Positions 16,746 to 25,909 of a stretch of 64,000 bases of DNA are shown here, in pieces. The notes under the pieces are model-generated. The model was not told the DNA's origin. It was given only the letters and a program-made list of their open reading frames with translations, and searched no databases. This DNA comes from Alsobacter sp046349155. GTDB lineage: Bacteria; Pseudomonadota; Alphaproteobacteria; Rhizobiales; Beijerinckiaceae. A program made the translations under genes and the position numbers. The first letter of the stretch is position 1. Every line of letters starts with the position of its first letter. The DNA lies in assembly GCA_046349155.1 (NCBI GenBank), contig JAXMCW010000008.1:1-64000 (forward strand), given 5' to 3'.

Positions 16746-19130
16746 TTACGACGCGTTCATACTCTTGCGCGTCATCCAGCAGGGATCGCCCGATCCAGCT
16801 CCTACGCTGAGCCGCAGCGTCCGGGCGCGCGGCGGCGACGCGAGTCCCTCGTGAAGCGGCTCGGCGAGGGCGAGATTCGGGTTATAGGCGGGGTCCTGCG
16901 CCAGGACGTGTCCCCAGCGCTCACGCAGACGCGCCCGCTGCCGTCGCACGAGCGATCCCCGGTTCCCGGCTGCGACGTCCGTCGGCCGTCGTCCCGCCGG
17001 CTGCAGCATGACCACGTCCGGGCGCACCAGCACCGTGCGCCCCGAAGCGCGAAGCCGCAGGCAGAGGTCCACGTCGTGGAAAGCGGTCGGGAAGTCGAGC
17101 GCGTCGAGGCCGCCCACGGCCTCCCAATCGCCTCGGCGGATCGCCAGGCACGACAGGGCGACCGCGCTCGCCTGTCGTGGCGCGTCGAGCCAGCCATCGG
17201 GGCCCCCTTCCCCCACCAGCATGTCGGCGCAGGCCGGCGCGACGCTGAAGTCCGGGCCGAGCACGTAGCCGGCCTGGACGATCAGTCCGTCGCGGGTCGC
17301 CTCGATGCCTGAGACGGCTGCGACGTCCGGGTCTCCGAAGAACCCGCACAGCCTCGACAGCCAATCACGGTCCGAGGGCTCCAGCTCGCCATCGACAAGA
17401 CACACCACGTCATGCCGGGCCATGCTGACGGCGCGGTTGAGCGCCACCGCGACCCGGTGCCTCCCGTCGGCCCGAACCACGCGCAGTGTGGATTCATCGG
17501 GCACGGGGATGTCGCCGACCGCCACGACGATGCGATCGATCTCCGTCCCAGCCCCGCTCCCGGGCAAGGTCGACAGGATCGGGATCGCCGAGGCCTCCTC
17601 CCGGGCCAGAACGACCAGCGAGACGGACGCGGCCTGCACCGCCTCCGGAGCCAGGATGTCCACGGCGGCGTTCCGGGTGGGAGACCCTGGCCTCGCCGTC
17701 ATCGGCAGGCCCCGGAGCCGTAGGTCAAGCTCGGCGGCGCGGGCCAGGAGATCGGTTTGCCGTGCCGGATCGGGCCTCGGAAGCTGCGCCAGCACTTGCG
17801 GTAAATGGCCCACAGGAGCCCCGCTGCCCTCGGCGCCCCGCACCGCGGCCAGGAAGAGGGCGAAGCCGCAATCAGCTCCCGCCGCCGCCTCGGCCAGCGC
17901 CGCGGCCGGCAACGCGAAGAGGTCGGCCGCATAGCCTCGGGCAAGCATGAGCGTGCGGTCGAAGGCCGGCTTGAAGGAGGCGCGCGAGCGGCCCTGCTCG
18001 TCGGCGACCAGGCTGTCAGAATAGACGAGCCCCGGCGCGGCGGGATGCTCGAGGGCGGCCGCGAGATGGCCCAGGGCGTGCTGGTCGAGCACCGCGCCGC
18101 AAGGTGCGACGACGACGATATCGGCCGCCCCGCGTTGCACCTCGTCGGCTGCCTCTACGAGCGCAGCCCCTGCGAATGACCCGTCCCTCGCCTCCACGCA
18201 GACAGCGAACCATGCGGGATGCGACTGCGCTTCGAGGCTTTTCAGCGTTCGTGAGAGCCCTGTGTCATCATCCCCCACCACGAGCACGGCCACCATGGCG
18301 AAGGAGGGCTCAGGCTCCTCGACAGGGAAGCGCTCGCGCCACGCCGCGAGATCCGCCAGCGGCAGCGAAGACGGCATTAAGCCGTCCAGGAGCCTGGCGC
18401 GGAGCAAGACCCCGGTCCGGTCGTCGGGATCGATGTCGCGCGCCAGCGCGAGCAGGCCCTGCTCATGGGCCAGCATCACGAAGGGCGATCCGGCCAATTC
18501 CACGCCGGCCGCGAGCACGCGCACGCGGTGGACGGTGCCGTCCGCCAGGCGGCTCGGCAAGAGCACATCGAACCCGTGGCGCCCGGACGCCAGCACGTGG
18601 CCGGGCTCGGCCTCGCGCCAGCGGGAGGGGACGAGGCTCCGGACCACCTCCCCGTCCACCAACACCTCGACCTGAAGGGCGCTGGCGGGGGACGTGACGT
18701 CCCCGGCCCAGCCGGCCAGGCGCAGCGCTCCCGTCCAGGATACGTCTCCGGCGATGCGTCCGGCGGACTCGTAGGCCTCCGGCTCCGCCTCAGCCGGCAG
18801 CACGTCGAGGCGCAGGTCCGTATTCGCGATCCACGCCTCCAGCACTTGCGCACCGGCCAGCCGCGTCGGATCGACCACCACCACGAAGCCGTGGCAGCCG
18901 TCCCCACCGAAACGCTGGCGTACCTCGGGGACGAAGCTCTCAGCCATCGCAACGGCCAGGGTCTCGCCGTCGACGCGGATCTCCACCGCGAGGCGGCGGT
19001 CAGGGTCCCGCGCATCGCGCGCCCAGCCGGCGACGGCCATGGCGCCGATCCGGTAGAACGCGCCGGAGATCTCGCCAGGTCCGTTCGCGCCGGCAGGTCC
19101 GGTCAGGGGGAAGTCTGGACGCACCGTCAT
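16746..19130 (-). CDS. Large protein with two beta modules and two GT2-like domains
   Basis: 794 aa from the ATG at 19130, which overlaps the stop of the upstream gene as ATGA. Residues about 12-105 and 115-215 are two copies of the beta-rich module ('AVAGWARDARDPDRRLAVEI' and 'LRLAGWAGDVTSPASALQ'). A first GT2-like region starts near 265 but lacks a clear DxD. A second begins near 500 with 'VSLVVLAREEASAIPILSTL' and contains 'CLVDGELEP', 'AFHDVDLCLRLRASG' and 'RPDVVMLQP'. The degenerate first domain suggests only one active site. It sits between a GT2 protein and the type I exporter genes, so it may glycosylate the exporter's cargo or build a co-exported glycan. That link is inference. Confidence 0.7.
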   Translation of the reverse strand: MTVRPDFPLTGPAGANGPGEISGAFYRIGAMAVAGWARDARDPDRRLAVEIRVDGETLAVAMAESFVPEVRQRFGGDGCHGFVVVVDPTRLAGAQVLEAWIANTDLRLDVLPAEAEPEAYESAGRIAGDVSWTGALRLAGWAGDVTSPASALQVEVLVDGEVVRSLVPSRWREAEPGHVLASGRHGFDVLLPSRLADGTVHRVRVLAAGVELAGSPFVMLAHEQGLLALARDIDPDDRTGVLLRARLLDGLMPSSLPLADLAAWRERFPVEEPEPSFAMVAVLVVGDDDTGLSRTLKSLEAQSHPAWFAVCVEARDGSFAGAALVEAADEVQRGAADIVVVAPCGAVLDQHALGHLAAALEHPAAPGLVYSDSLVADEQGRSRASFKPAFDRTLMLARGYAADLFALPAAALAEAAAGADCGFALFLAAVRGAEGSGAPVGHLPQVLAQLPRPDPARQTDLLARAAELDLRLRGLPMTARPGSPTRNAAVDILAPEAVQAASVSLVVLAREEASAIPILSTLPGSGAGTEIDRIVVAVGDIPVPDESTLRVVRADGRHRVAVALNRAVSMARHDVVCLVDGELEPSDRDWLSRLCGFFGDPDVAAVSGIEATRDGLIVQAGYVLGPDFSVAPACADMLVGEGGPDGWLDAPRQASAVALSCLAIRRGDWEAVGGLDALDFPTAFHDVDLCLRLRASGRTVLVRPDVVMLQPAGRRPTDVAAGNRGSLVRRQRARLRERWGHVLAQDPAYNPNLALAEPLHEGLASPPRARTLRLSVGAGSGDPCWMTRKSMNAS

Positions 19131-21634
19131 GCCGCGCTCGCTTTGCGGCGGGTGAGGCTCGAGAGAGCGGAGGCCGACAGGAACGTGTCTGCGACGAAGG
19201 CCCATTCGTCAGGCGACCAGGATTCATCCATGGCGAGGCCGTCCGGCACCTCGCGCAGGAGTTCCGCCGCCGCTCCCGTCGGGTATACGGCATAGGGAAG
19301 CCCGCAGCGGCGCAGCACATCGAAGGCATGGTGCGCATAAAGCCGCCGCCGCGCCAAGGCGACCAGTGCGCCGCAGCCATGGCTGGCGAGAGCCTCGGGC
19401 CAGTCTTCCTCGTACAGGGGACCGGTCACGAAGACGTTGCCAAGGCGCATGAGACCGACGTCGCGGAAGGTCTCGCCGAACACAACCAGACTGCGCGACG
19501 AGCCGCGGCGGTGCAGCGCCAGAGCGAGCGCCCGGATGATCCCGAACGTGGCGGCCGAGCCGTCCGATGGGATGATGCCGATCGCCTCGCCCCGCATCGC
19601 CGCGACGGTCCGCCCCGTGCCGGGCGGCTCGATCTGCACGATCTCCAGACGGTGCCCCGTCGACAGCTCCGCGCGGGCCGAAGCGGCGCACAGGAGCGCC
19701 CGGCGCGCACGCTTGCACAGCTCGGGACCGGCCCTCCCGCCCTGCTCCCAAGGCATGAGATCGAAGGGGATGTCCTGCCAGGCGAGCGCCTCGCCGACGA
19801 ATTTCGGCAGTCGGCGGGAGAGGACGAGGACGGCATCCTCCGCCCCGACGGCGTCGATGAGCGACGACAACGTCTCGACCGGCGTCTTTCGGCACGTCGA
19901 CTCGGGCAGGTTCAAGGCGGCCTCGATCCCCGGGAGCCTGACACGCCAGGCCTTCGGCTGCGCCTCCGTGGCCGCAAGCACCACGATTTCGCGCCGGGGA
20001 TCCAGCGCGCGCAGACGGGACTCGACCGCCGGATCGAGGACGGCGTCCTCCGCCACGACCAGCCGCCGCCGGCGTTCGGACGAAAGGCCTGCCCACGCCA
20101 TGGTCGCGCGCAGGGGGTGCAGCGGATCGTCTCGCACGAAGGCTGAGGTGCGCGCCTCGATGTCCGGCCATCGCTTGACGAGCGCGGCGGCATTGCCGAC
20201 GACGAGCTCGCGCTTCTGCGCGCCGAAGGACGCCTCGCCCTGGTGGGCGACGTAGACATTGGGCGCGCAGACATTGCGCCAGCCGGCCCTGGACACCCTC
20301 AGGCAGAAGTCGACTTCTTCTAGGTAGCCTTTTTCATAGTGGCGGGAATCCAGTCCACCCACGGCCCTGAGGGCGTCGTTTCGCACGTAGAGGCAAAAGC
20401 CGATCCCGTTCGGCAGGTCGATCGGCGCGGCGCCCATAGCCCTGGCCGCGGCGTCGATCGCCAGCAGGGTTTTTGCATCGGGCATGGGATTGCAGCAGAA
20501 CTTGTTGGGCACGCTCACGAATTCGCCGTTGTTCGAGAGCGGCGTCACCGTGCCCACGTCCGGGTCCTGCGCGGCATCGTTGAGGCGGTCGAGCCACCCC
20601 GGCGGCACGATCGTATCCGCGTTGAGCAGCACGACGTCCTCCTGGCGTACCAGGCGGAGCGCACGGTTGACCGTGCGGATAAAGCCGACGTTCTGCGGAT
20701 TGCGCAGCAAGGTGATGGAGCCGGCCTGAGCGAGCTGGTCCAGGAAGGCCCGGATCATCGCATCCGGGCTGGCGTCGTCCACGGCCACGATCCGTCGCCG
20801 GACGGTCGACTCCCGGTCGGCGAGAAGGCTGTCGAAGCAGAGCCTCGTGGCGGCGGCGTCCGCATAGACGGGAATGATCACGGTGACGTCCACCGGGCCG
20901 GGATCGGGCGGCAGACGCCGATCGAGAATCTCGTCGTTCATCATGGGCCCGCCGCGGAGCAACGCGCCGCTGGGTCCGTCGCGAAGCTCCACGATCGACG
21001 CACCCTCGGGCCAGCGGAAGCGGAAGGCGGCGAAGCGAGCGCCGGCCTCCTCCCAGACGGGGTGGGGCTGCGCCTCGAGCGTGAAGCTCGCGCTTCGACC
21101 GTCGGCCAGCAACCTGTATGGACGACTTTCCTCGGGCGTTTTCCAGACGCACCAGCCTTCGATCCAGCCGTCCGAGAGGTCGCTCAGGCCAAAGGCCTGC
21201 CAGTCCGGCGATCCGATCTCCAGGGCAAGAGCGAGGACGGCAGGGTCCCTCGCCGACGCCGCCAACCGCCCGGCTAGAGCGCGCGCATCCTGCCAGCGCC
21301 CATCGGCCGCCAAGGCGCGCAGCAGGCGGCGCTGGACAGCAGGGTCCGTGGGATCGATGGCGAGCGCCCTTCGCAACGGCTTCTGGGCTGCAGCCGCTCC
21401 GTCCAGGCTCTCCCGGATGGCGGCCTCCAGCAACCGGTCAGCCACGCCGTCAGACCCGGTCCGCCAGTAGCGCTGCAGGAGCCTCAGCGCCTCGGCGTCA
21501 CGCCCGCCGAGGTGCAACCAACGCGCCAAAAGGGGAAGCGAGAGCCGGTGGCGCAACTCGTCGAAATAGAAGGTGCCGACCTGAGCGACCATGCCGTCCA
21601 GCGCCTCCTGGGGAACGCCTTGCGCCGCCGTCAT
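19127..21634 (-). CDS. TPR-like, beta module and GT2 glycosyltransferase
   Basis: 835 aa from the ATG at 21634, with GGAGGGAG upstream. Residues about 20-150 are helical and TPR-like ('RRALAIDPTDPAVQRRLLRA'). Residues about 165-250 hold a diverged copy of the recurrent module ('DGWIEGWCVWKTPEESRPY'). A GT2 domain covers about 265-500: 'VTVIIPVYADAAATRLCFD', 'IVAVDDASPD', 'VLLNADTIVPPGWLD' with the DxD-like site, and 'YLEEVDFCLRVSRAGW'. The remaining 330 residues are unassigned and may be a GT-B-like half. This is the first gene of a likely four-gene operon that ends with the type I exporter. Confidence 0.75.
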   Translation of the reverse strand: MTAAQGVPQEALDGMVAQVGTFYFDELRHRLSLPLLARWLHLGGRDAEALRLLQRYWRTGSDGVADRLLEAAIRESLDGAAAAQKPLRRALAIDPTDPAVQRRLLRALAADGRWQDARALAGRLAASARDPAVLALALEIGSPDWQAFGLSDLSDGWIEGWCVWKTPEESRPYRLLADGRSASFTLEAQPHPVWEEAGARFAAFRFRWPEGASIVELRDGPSGALLRGGPMMNDEILDRRLPPDPGPVDVTVIIPVYADAAATRLCFDSLLADRESTVRRRIVAVDDASPDAMIRAFLDQLAQAGSITLLRNPQNVGFIRTVNRALRLVRQEDVVLLNADTIVPPGWLDRLNDAAQDPDVGTVTPLSNNGEFVSVPNKFCCNPMPDAKTLLAIDAAARAMGAAPIDLPNGIGFCLYVRNDALRAVGGLDSRHYEKGYLEEVDFCLRVSRAGWRNVCAPNVYVAHQGEASFGAQKRELVVGNAAALVKRWPDIEARTSAFVRDDPLHPLRATMAWAGLSSERRRRLVVAEDAVLDPAVESRLRALDPRREIVVLAATEAQPKAWRVRLPGIEAALNLPESTCRKTPVETLSSLIDAVGAEDAVLVLSRRLPKFVGEALAWQDIPFDLMPWEQGGRAGPELCKRARRALLCAASARAELSTGHRLEIVQIEPPGTGRTVAAMRGEAIGIIPSDGSAATFGIIRALALALHRRGSSRSLVVFGETFRDVGLMRLGNVFVTGPLYEEDWPEALASHGCGALVALARRRLYAHHAFDVLRRCGLPYAVYPTGAAAELLREVPDGLAMDESWSPDEWAFVADTFLSASALSSLTRRKASAA

Positions 21635-21798
21635 GGCGCGCTCCCTCCGGCGGAGATGGTCGAGGGCTGCCGCTGCAGTCCGTGGGGACCGGCGATCCTG
21701 CGGGGCGGCGATGCCGTCATTCCTCTCGGCTCTCCTTGCGAAACGTTCACACACTCTGCGCTAGAGAACTGGATCAATCGTTGCCAAACGGGTTCGCG

Positions 21799-22503
21799 AT
21801 GTACGAAAGACTGCGACCGCTCGACAAGTCGATCGACCTGCCGCGAATGCCCGCGCCGGAAACCTGCTTCCCCGTCCACAATCCCATCGCCATCTCCATC
21901 GCTCCCATCGAGGCGGCGATGATGATCGAGCGCTTTCCCATCGCCTGGCGGCATATGGACGGCGAATGGGACCTCGTCGCGCTGACCGGGCTGGTTCCCT
22001 CCCAGGACACGTGGCGGCCGGGTCCGGGCGCCAGTGGGGCACGTGTCATCCCGCTGCTGCTGCGCGCCTATCCGCTCGCCTTGCTCGACGACGGACGCGA
22101 CGAGACCGTGCGCGTCCTGGTCGACGAACCGGCCCTCCTCACCCCCTGGCATCCGGCCGTGCGTCTCTACAGCGAGCAGGCAGGAGCGGCAGAACTGGAG
22201 CAACGCCTGCAGGCTCTCTGGGCCTTCGCCAATTCTCGCCGCGCCCTGCAGCCGGCATTCCGCGACGTCGCGGCCGACGGCGCCTTCAAGCCCTGGGACT
22301 TGAGCTTCCGCAGCGCCCGGCAGAGCATCGCGCTGGACGGCTTCTTCCACGTCGACTGGGACTATCTCGGAGGAGAAGGGCATCGGCGCCTGGTCGAGCG
22401 CCATGGCTGGCTCTGCGCCAGCCTGCTGGCGTTCCACCGCATGTCCCTGCACCGGGTGAGCGCCCTGCTGCGCGACCTTGCAGCGCAGGAGCAGGCCGCC
22501 TGA
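21799..22503 (+). CDS. SapC-family protein
   Basis: 234 aa. It begins MYERLRPLDKSIDLPRM and contains 'HNPIAISIAPIEAAMMIERF', 'PIAWR', then 'VIPLLLRAYPLALL', which fits the SapC family (about 220-280 aa, named from Campylobacter S-layer loci). These proteins are cytoplasmic by appearance, and their role is unknown. There is no clear ribosome site. It is divergent from the large glycosyltransferase gene and converges on a second SapC-family gene 32 bases away. Position beside an RTX/type I secretion cluster supports a role in surface-layer biogenesis, as inference. Confidence 0.65.
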   Translation: MYERLRPLDKSIDLPRMPAPETCFPVHNPIAISIAPIEAAMMIERFPIAWRHMDGEWDLVALTGLVPSQDTWRPGPGASGARVIPLLLRAYPLALLDDGRDETVRVLVDEPALLTPWHPAVRLYSEQAGAAELEQRLQALWAFANSRRALQPAFRDVAADGAFKPWDLSFRSARQSIALDGFFHVDWDYLGGEGHRRLVERHGWLCASLLAFHRMSLHRVSALLRDLAAQEQAA

Positions 22504-22535
22504 TCGCAGGCGGTCGAAGGGACGGCCGCAGGGCA

Positions 22536-23369
22536 CTAGGCCAAGCCGGCGAAGTCGATCGAAGACGACTGGTCCAGTGAAAATCCCCTGAGGAGAACGG
22601 GCTCGCCGGCGTGGTCGCCCTCGACCGCCGGCGGGGTGTCGTGGACGGCCTCCTGCGCGTCATGGATGAGAGCCGCGATCCGCGCGTCGAGGTCGCGCTC
22701 GGACGGACTCGCATAAGCGCCATTGACGACGCGGAGCGAATAGACAGAGGCGAATGCGAGGTCGAGCGCTGAAGGCGAGCCCGCGACCAAGCGCGCGAGG
22801 TCCGCGGGGGACAGCCGGGCGAGCCGCAGGGCATCGACGCAGAACAGGGCCGAGGCGGTCGGCGTCACGACCGCGAGTTCGAAGGCGAGGGCGAGCGGAA
22901 CCAGCAGGCCGGACGCCGCGAGGACATCCGACAGGCGTGTCAATGTCTGAGCGCCCCGGTCGGCGTCGGCGAGCATCTCCAGCACCTTCGCGTATTCCGG
23001 CGCACGCTGGCCGTCCTCCAGGAAAAAGGGTCGGCCACGACCCGGCGCGCTGACGAGCCTCGCGGGATCGCATTCCCAGCCCAGGCCCGCGGCGACCGGC
23101 TGGAAAGGATGGATGCGCAGGTGGAACGGCGAATAGCCCCCGTTCCACTCTCCCCCGGGACCCAGCAGCGGATGGCGCAGGCAGGGATCGGCCAGCAGGC
23201 CCACCACGCTCCAGCTCGCCTCCGTCTTGGCGAAGAGCACCGGCATCTCGTGAGCGATGTTGGTGAGTTCGGAGGCGATGAGCGGTACGGTGGCGCGCCC
23301 GAGCGCATGCCGGAAATCCCGGCTGAAGCTGTACAGCTTCCCGCGATAGAGATGCTCGTCCTGGATCAT
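22536..23369 (-). CDS. SapC-family protein (second copy, more typical)
   Basis: 277 aa. 'HALGRATVPLIASELTNIAH' then 'EMPVLFAKTEASWSVVGLLA' and 'YSPFHLRIHPFQPV' are the conserved blocks of SapC-like proteins, followed by 'FFLEDGQRAPEYAKVLEMLA'. AAGGG precedes the ATG at 23369. It is transcribed toward the first SapC-family gene. The two proteins share overall plan but little identity by eye, so they are old paralogues rather than a recent duplication. Confidence 0.75.
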   Translation of the reverse strand: MIQDEHLYRGKLYSFSRDFRHALGRATVPLIASELTNIAHEMPVLFAKTEASWSVVGLLADPCLRHPLLGPGGEWNGGYSPFHLRIHPFQPVAAGLGWECDPARLVSAPGRGRPFFLEDGQRAPEYAKVLEMLADADRGAQTLTRLSDVLAASGLLVPLALAFELAVVTPTASALFCVDALRLARLSPADLARLVAGSPSALDLAFASVYSLRVVNGAYASPSERDLDARIAALIHDAQEAVHDTPPAVEGDHAGEPVLLRGFSLDQSSSIDFAGLA

Positions 23370-23483
23370 CGCCCTTGTCCCGCCTGTTCCGGCGGGCCGC
23401 GCAGCGCCGGACCTCGCGAGTGTGGCCGGGACGGGGTTAAGTTCCTGTTCGAAAACAACTTAAAAGAGCGCCGCAGTCGCCGC

Positions 23484-24728
23484 TTACTCGGCGGCGACCG
23501 CCCGCTTGACGCGGCTCTTCACCGCCAGCGCGCTGCCGACGGTGGCCAGCAGCGCTGCCGCGATGAAGCCGAAGGCGGCCGCCGGACGGCCATGGTCGAT
23601 GAAGGCGCCGATGACCAGCGGCGACACCGTGGCGCCGATGTCGAGCCCCGAATAGACGAAGCCGAACACCTTGCCCGTCGAGCCCGGCGGCGTGGCGCTG
23701 CGCACCAGCATGTCTCGCGAGGGAATCGTGATGCCGGTCAGCACGCCCGCGACGCCGATCAGGACGAGCAGCACGGGCGCGGCCAGGCTCGCGAAGCCGA
23801 TGACCAGGCTGAAGACGCCGGCGATCGTCAGGCCCGCCCCCACGATCCGCTCGTGGTTGCCGGTGCGGTCCGCCATCCATCCGCCGATGAGCGAGCCGAG
23901 GGCGCTGCAGGCGAGATAGAGGGTGGTCGCCGTGGTGGCGAAGACGTAGGTGACACCCTGGACAGCCGGCAACAGGGAGGGAAGGAAGTTCTGGGTGCCG
24001 ACCTGCGCGACCGAGAGCAGCGTGAAGTAGAGCAGGCAGGCCAGGATCGGCGCGGACATCAGCACCTTCCAGTTCGCGCCCCCGCCCTGCCCCGTGCGGT
24101 GGCTGGGCGCCACATGGATGTCGTCGGCCCGCAGGGCCACGACGGCCGCCACGAGCAGGCCGCCGACGCCGGCCTGGATCAGGGCCGCGCGCCAGCCGAA
24201 CTGGGCGGAGAGCACGAGCATGGTGACGGGAGCGGCCGCCCAGCCCAGCGTGCCCGTCACCGTGTGGACGCTGTAGGCCCTGCCGATCCGCGGCGGCGAG
24301 ACCCGCGTGGTCATGATCGAATAGTCCGCCGGATGAAAGACGCAGTTGCCGAGGCCCGCCAGGGCCGCGACGGGTAGCAGCGTTGCGTAGGTCGGCGCGA
24401 GGCCCGCCAGAACCATGGCGCCCGCCAGGATGGCGATGCCCGCGGGCAGCACGCGCTGGGCCCCGAACCGGTCCACCACGAATCCCGCGGCGACCTGCCC
24501 GATGCCGGAGGCGGCGAAGAAGATGGCGATCAGCAGCCCCAGCTCCGTGAAGCTCACGCCAAGGTCGGTCCTCATCAGCGGGAAGAGCGGCGGCAGGACG
24601 AGCTGGAAGAAATGGCTGCAGAAATGCGCGGCTCCCACCAGGGCCATCACGCGCACGTCGCTGCGCAGGGAGAGGCTTGCATCTGTCACTGGCGTCACCA
24701 TGGTCCCGCTGCGGGAGCGATTGCCCAT
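23484..24728 (-). CDS. MFS transporter, fosmidomycin-resistance (Fsr)-like
   Basis: 414 aa, about twelve membrane helices in two six-helix halves. The loop after helix 2 has 'GFVVDRFGAQRVLP', the MFS signature. The fourth-helix stretch 'GLGNCVFHPADYSIM' with FHPA is typical of Fsr-type major facilitators that export drugs or unknown metabolites. The second half starts near residue 215. It stands alone on the minus strand with no linked regulator. Substrate unknown. Confidence 0.75.
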   Translation of the reverse strand: MGNRSRSGTMVTPVTDASLSLRSDVRVMALVGAAHFCSHFFQLVLPPLFPLMRTDLGVSFTELGLLIAIFFAASGIGQVAAGFVVDRFGAQRVLPAGIAILAGAMVLAGLAPTYATLLPVAALAGLGNCVFHPADYSIMTTRVSPPRIGRAYSVHTVTGTLGWAAAPVTMLVLSAQFGWRAALIQAGVGGLLVAAVVALRADDIHVAPSHRTGQGGGANWKVLMSAPILACLLYFTLLSVAQVGTQNFLPSLLPAVQGVTYVFATTATTLYLACSALGSLIGGWMADRTGNHERIVGAGLTIAGVFSLVIGFASLAAPVLLVLIGVAGVLTGITIPSRDMLVRSATPPGSTGKVFGFVYSGLDIGATVSPLVIGAFIDHGRPAAAFGFIAAALLATVGSALAVKSRVKRAVAAE

Positions 24729-25269
24729 CGTTTAGCCGAGACGGCCCCCGTCGGGAACGGAAATCCCGGCATGGGAGCCCCGCCGGGGCCGTCCAGGTGG
24801 CAAGGGCAACGGCTCGCCCGCCCGGAGGCGAGCTTCACGACCGGCCCCAGCGTTGCTCCGGCCGGACATCCCGCTGTCACGATGGGCGGGCGACGCGTGG
24901 ACGCTGCCACGGGCCCGGGACGGGCGAGCACACCGACCAGCCTGGCCGACCGGGGAGATGGAGCAGTGTCCGGGTGATCGGATGGAGAAGACGAACGGAC
25001 TCGTCGACCTCGGCGAGCGCTCCGTCGACGCCGGAGCGTGACGGTCCTGTCGACCCGCGCTCTCGGCGAAACGCCCCCGCAGGACCGGGACGGCCTGCGG
25101 AGGCGCTCCTGAGCCGGCAACAACAAGACGCAACCTGCCGACGCATCAACCTTAATGGGCAGAAGATGAACGGATCCTTTCCGTCTCGCCCGCGGCGCTC
25201 CTGTTGAGGGCCTCGGTTGCTGCATCGACGCACCCGCCGGGCCGGCGCGCCGCGTCCTCGGCGGAGGCT
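24729..25269. other. Gene-free 541-bp region
   Basis: Open frames exist on both strands, but none has a ribosome site, recognisable motif or normal composition. No RNA gene or repeat is visible. It is probably non-coding or a decayed gene. Confidence 0.4.
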
Positions 25270-25695
25270 TCACACCCCTCCGGGCGAGATGAAGGTGCAG
25301 AAGGTCCAGATCGCGTCGTCGGGCTGCTCTGCGTCGGGCTGCTGCGGGGCGTGCCACATGGCGGCGCGGGGCTTGCCGCACCAGTGGGCCTCGCTGGACT
25401 CGCCTCCGGCCACGGGCAGCCAGGTGATCTTCTCCCGCCCGACGCGGACGTCGCGCTTGTACCGGCGGCTGCTGATGATGGCGTCGCCGTTCGGCTCGAT
25501 GCGGTAGCTCGTGCCCACCGCCTCGCAGTCGCCGGTGACGACGTCGCCATTGCAGCACCATTGCCCGACGCCGGGCGCGCCGCCGGAATAGAGGTTCGAG
25601 TAGATGTCGTGGGCCGACGCGGGCGCAGGACCGGCGACGAAGCCCGCGAGGGCGAGAACGAGGGCCGCGGCGGGCCCGGGACGAAGCGGGAGCAT
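25270..25695 (-). CDS. Small secreted protein with conserved Cys pair
   Basis: 141 aa. An N-terminal Sec signal (about residues 1-28, cleavage near ASA-HD) is followed by 'QWCCNGDVVTGDCEAV', a Cys-rich pattern seen in small exported proteins of Rhizobiales, and further Cys residues near 'HWCGKP' and 'WTFCTF'. The gene has an ideal AGGAGG site 5 bases before its ATG. Monocistronic by appearance. The function is unknown; disulfide-bonded periplasmic protein is the most that can be said. Confidence 0.7.
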   Translation of the reverse strand: MLPLRPGPAAALVLALAGFVAGPAPASAHDIYSNLYSGGAPGVGQWCCNGDVVTGDCEAVGTSYRIEPNGDAIISSRRYKRDVRVGREKITWLPVAGGESSEAHWCGKPRAAMWHAPQQPDAEQPDDAIWTFCTFISPGGV

Positions 25696-25909
25696 GGCAA
25701 CCTCCTGTGGCTGAACCGCAATCTGTCGTGGGTCCAGCCTCGCCCGGTTCGCCGGGGGACGCTGTGATCCGGCTCACCGGCGGGGAGGCCTGCTCGCGTG
25801 CGGCGCGACGACGGTCCCGCGGCTGAGGGCAGAGCTGCGCCCGGCCCCCTTGGCGGGACGACCCTGCCGTCGCACTCTCGCGGCGACGGGATGTCGGGGA
25901 GGCTTGGAC

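Noticed and set aside
24729..25269. Several medium-length frames in the gap after the MFS gene.
   Set aside because: No ribosome site, no motif and skewed Arg/Pro/Gly composition typical of chance frames in GC-rich DNA.
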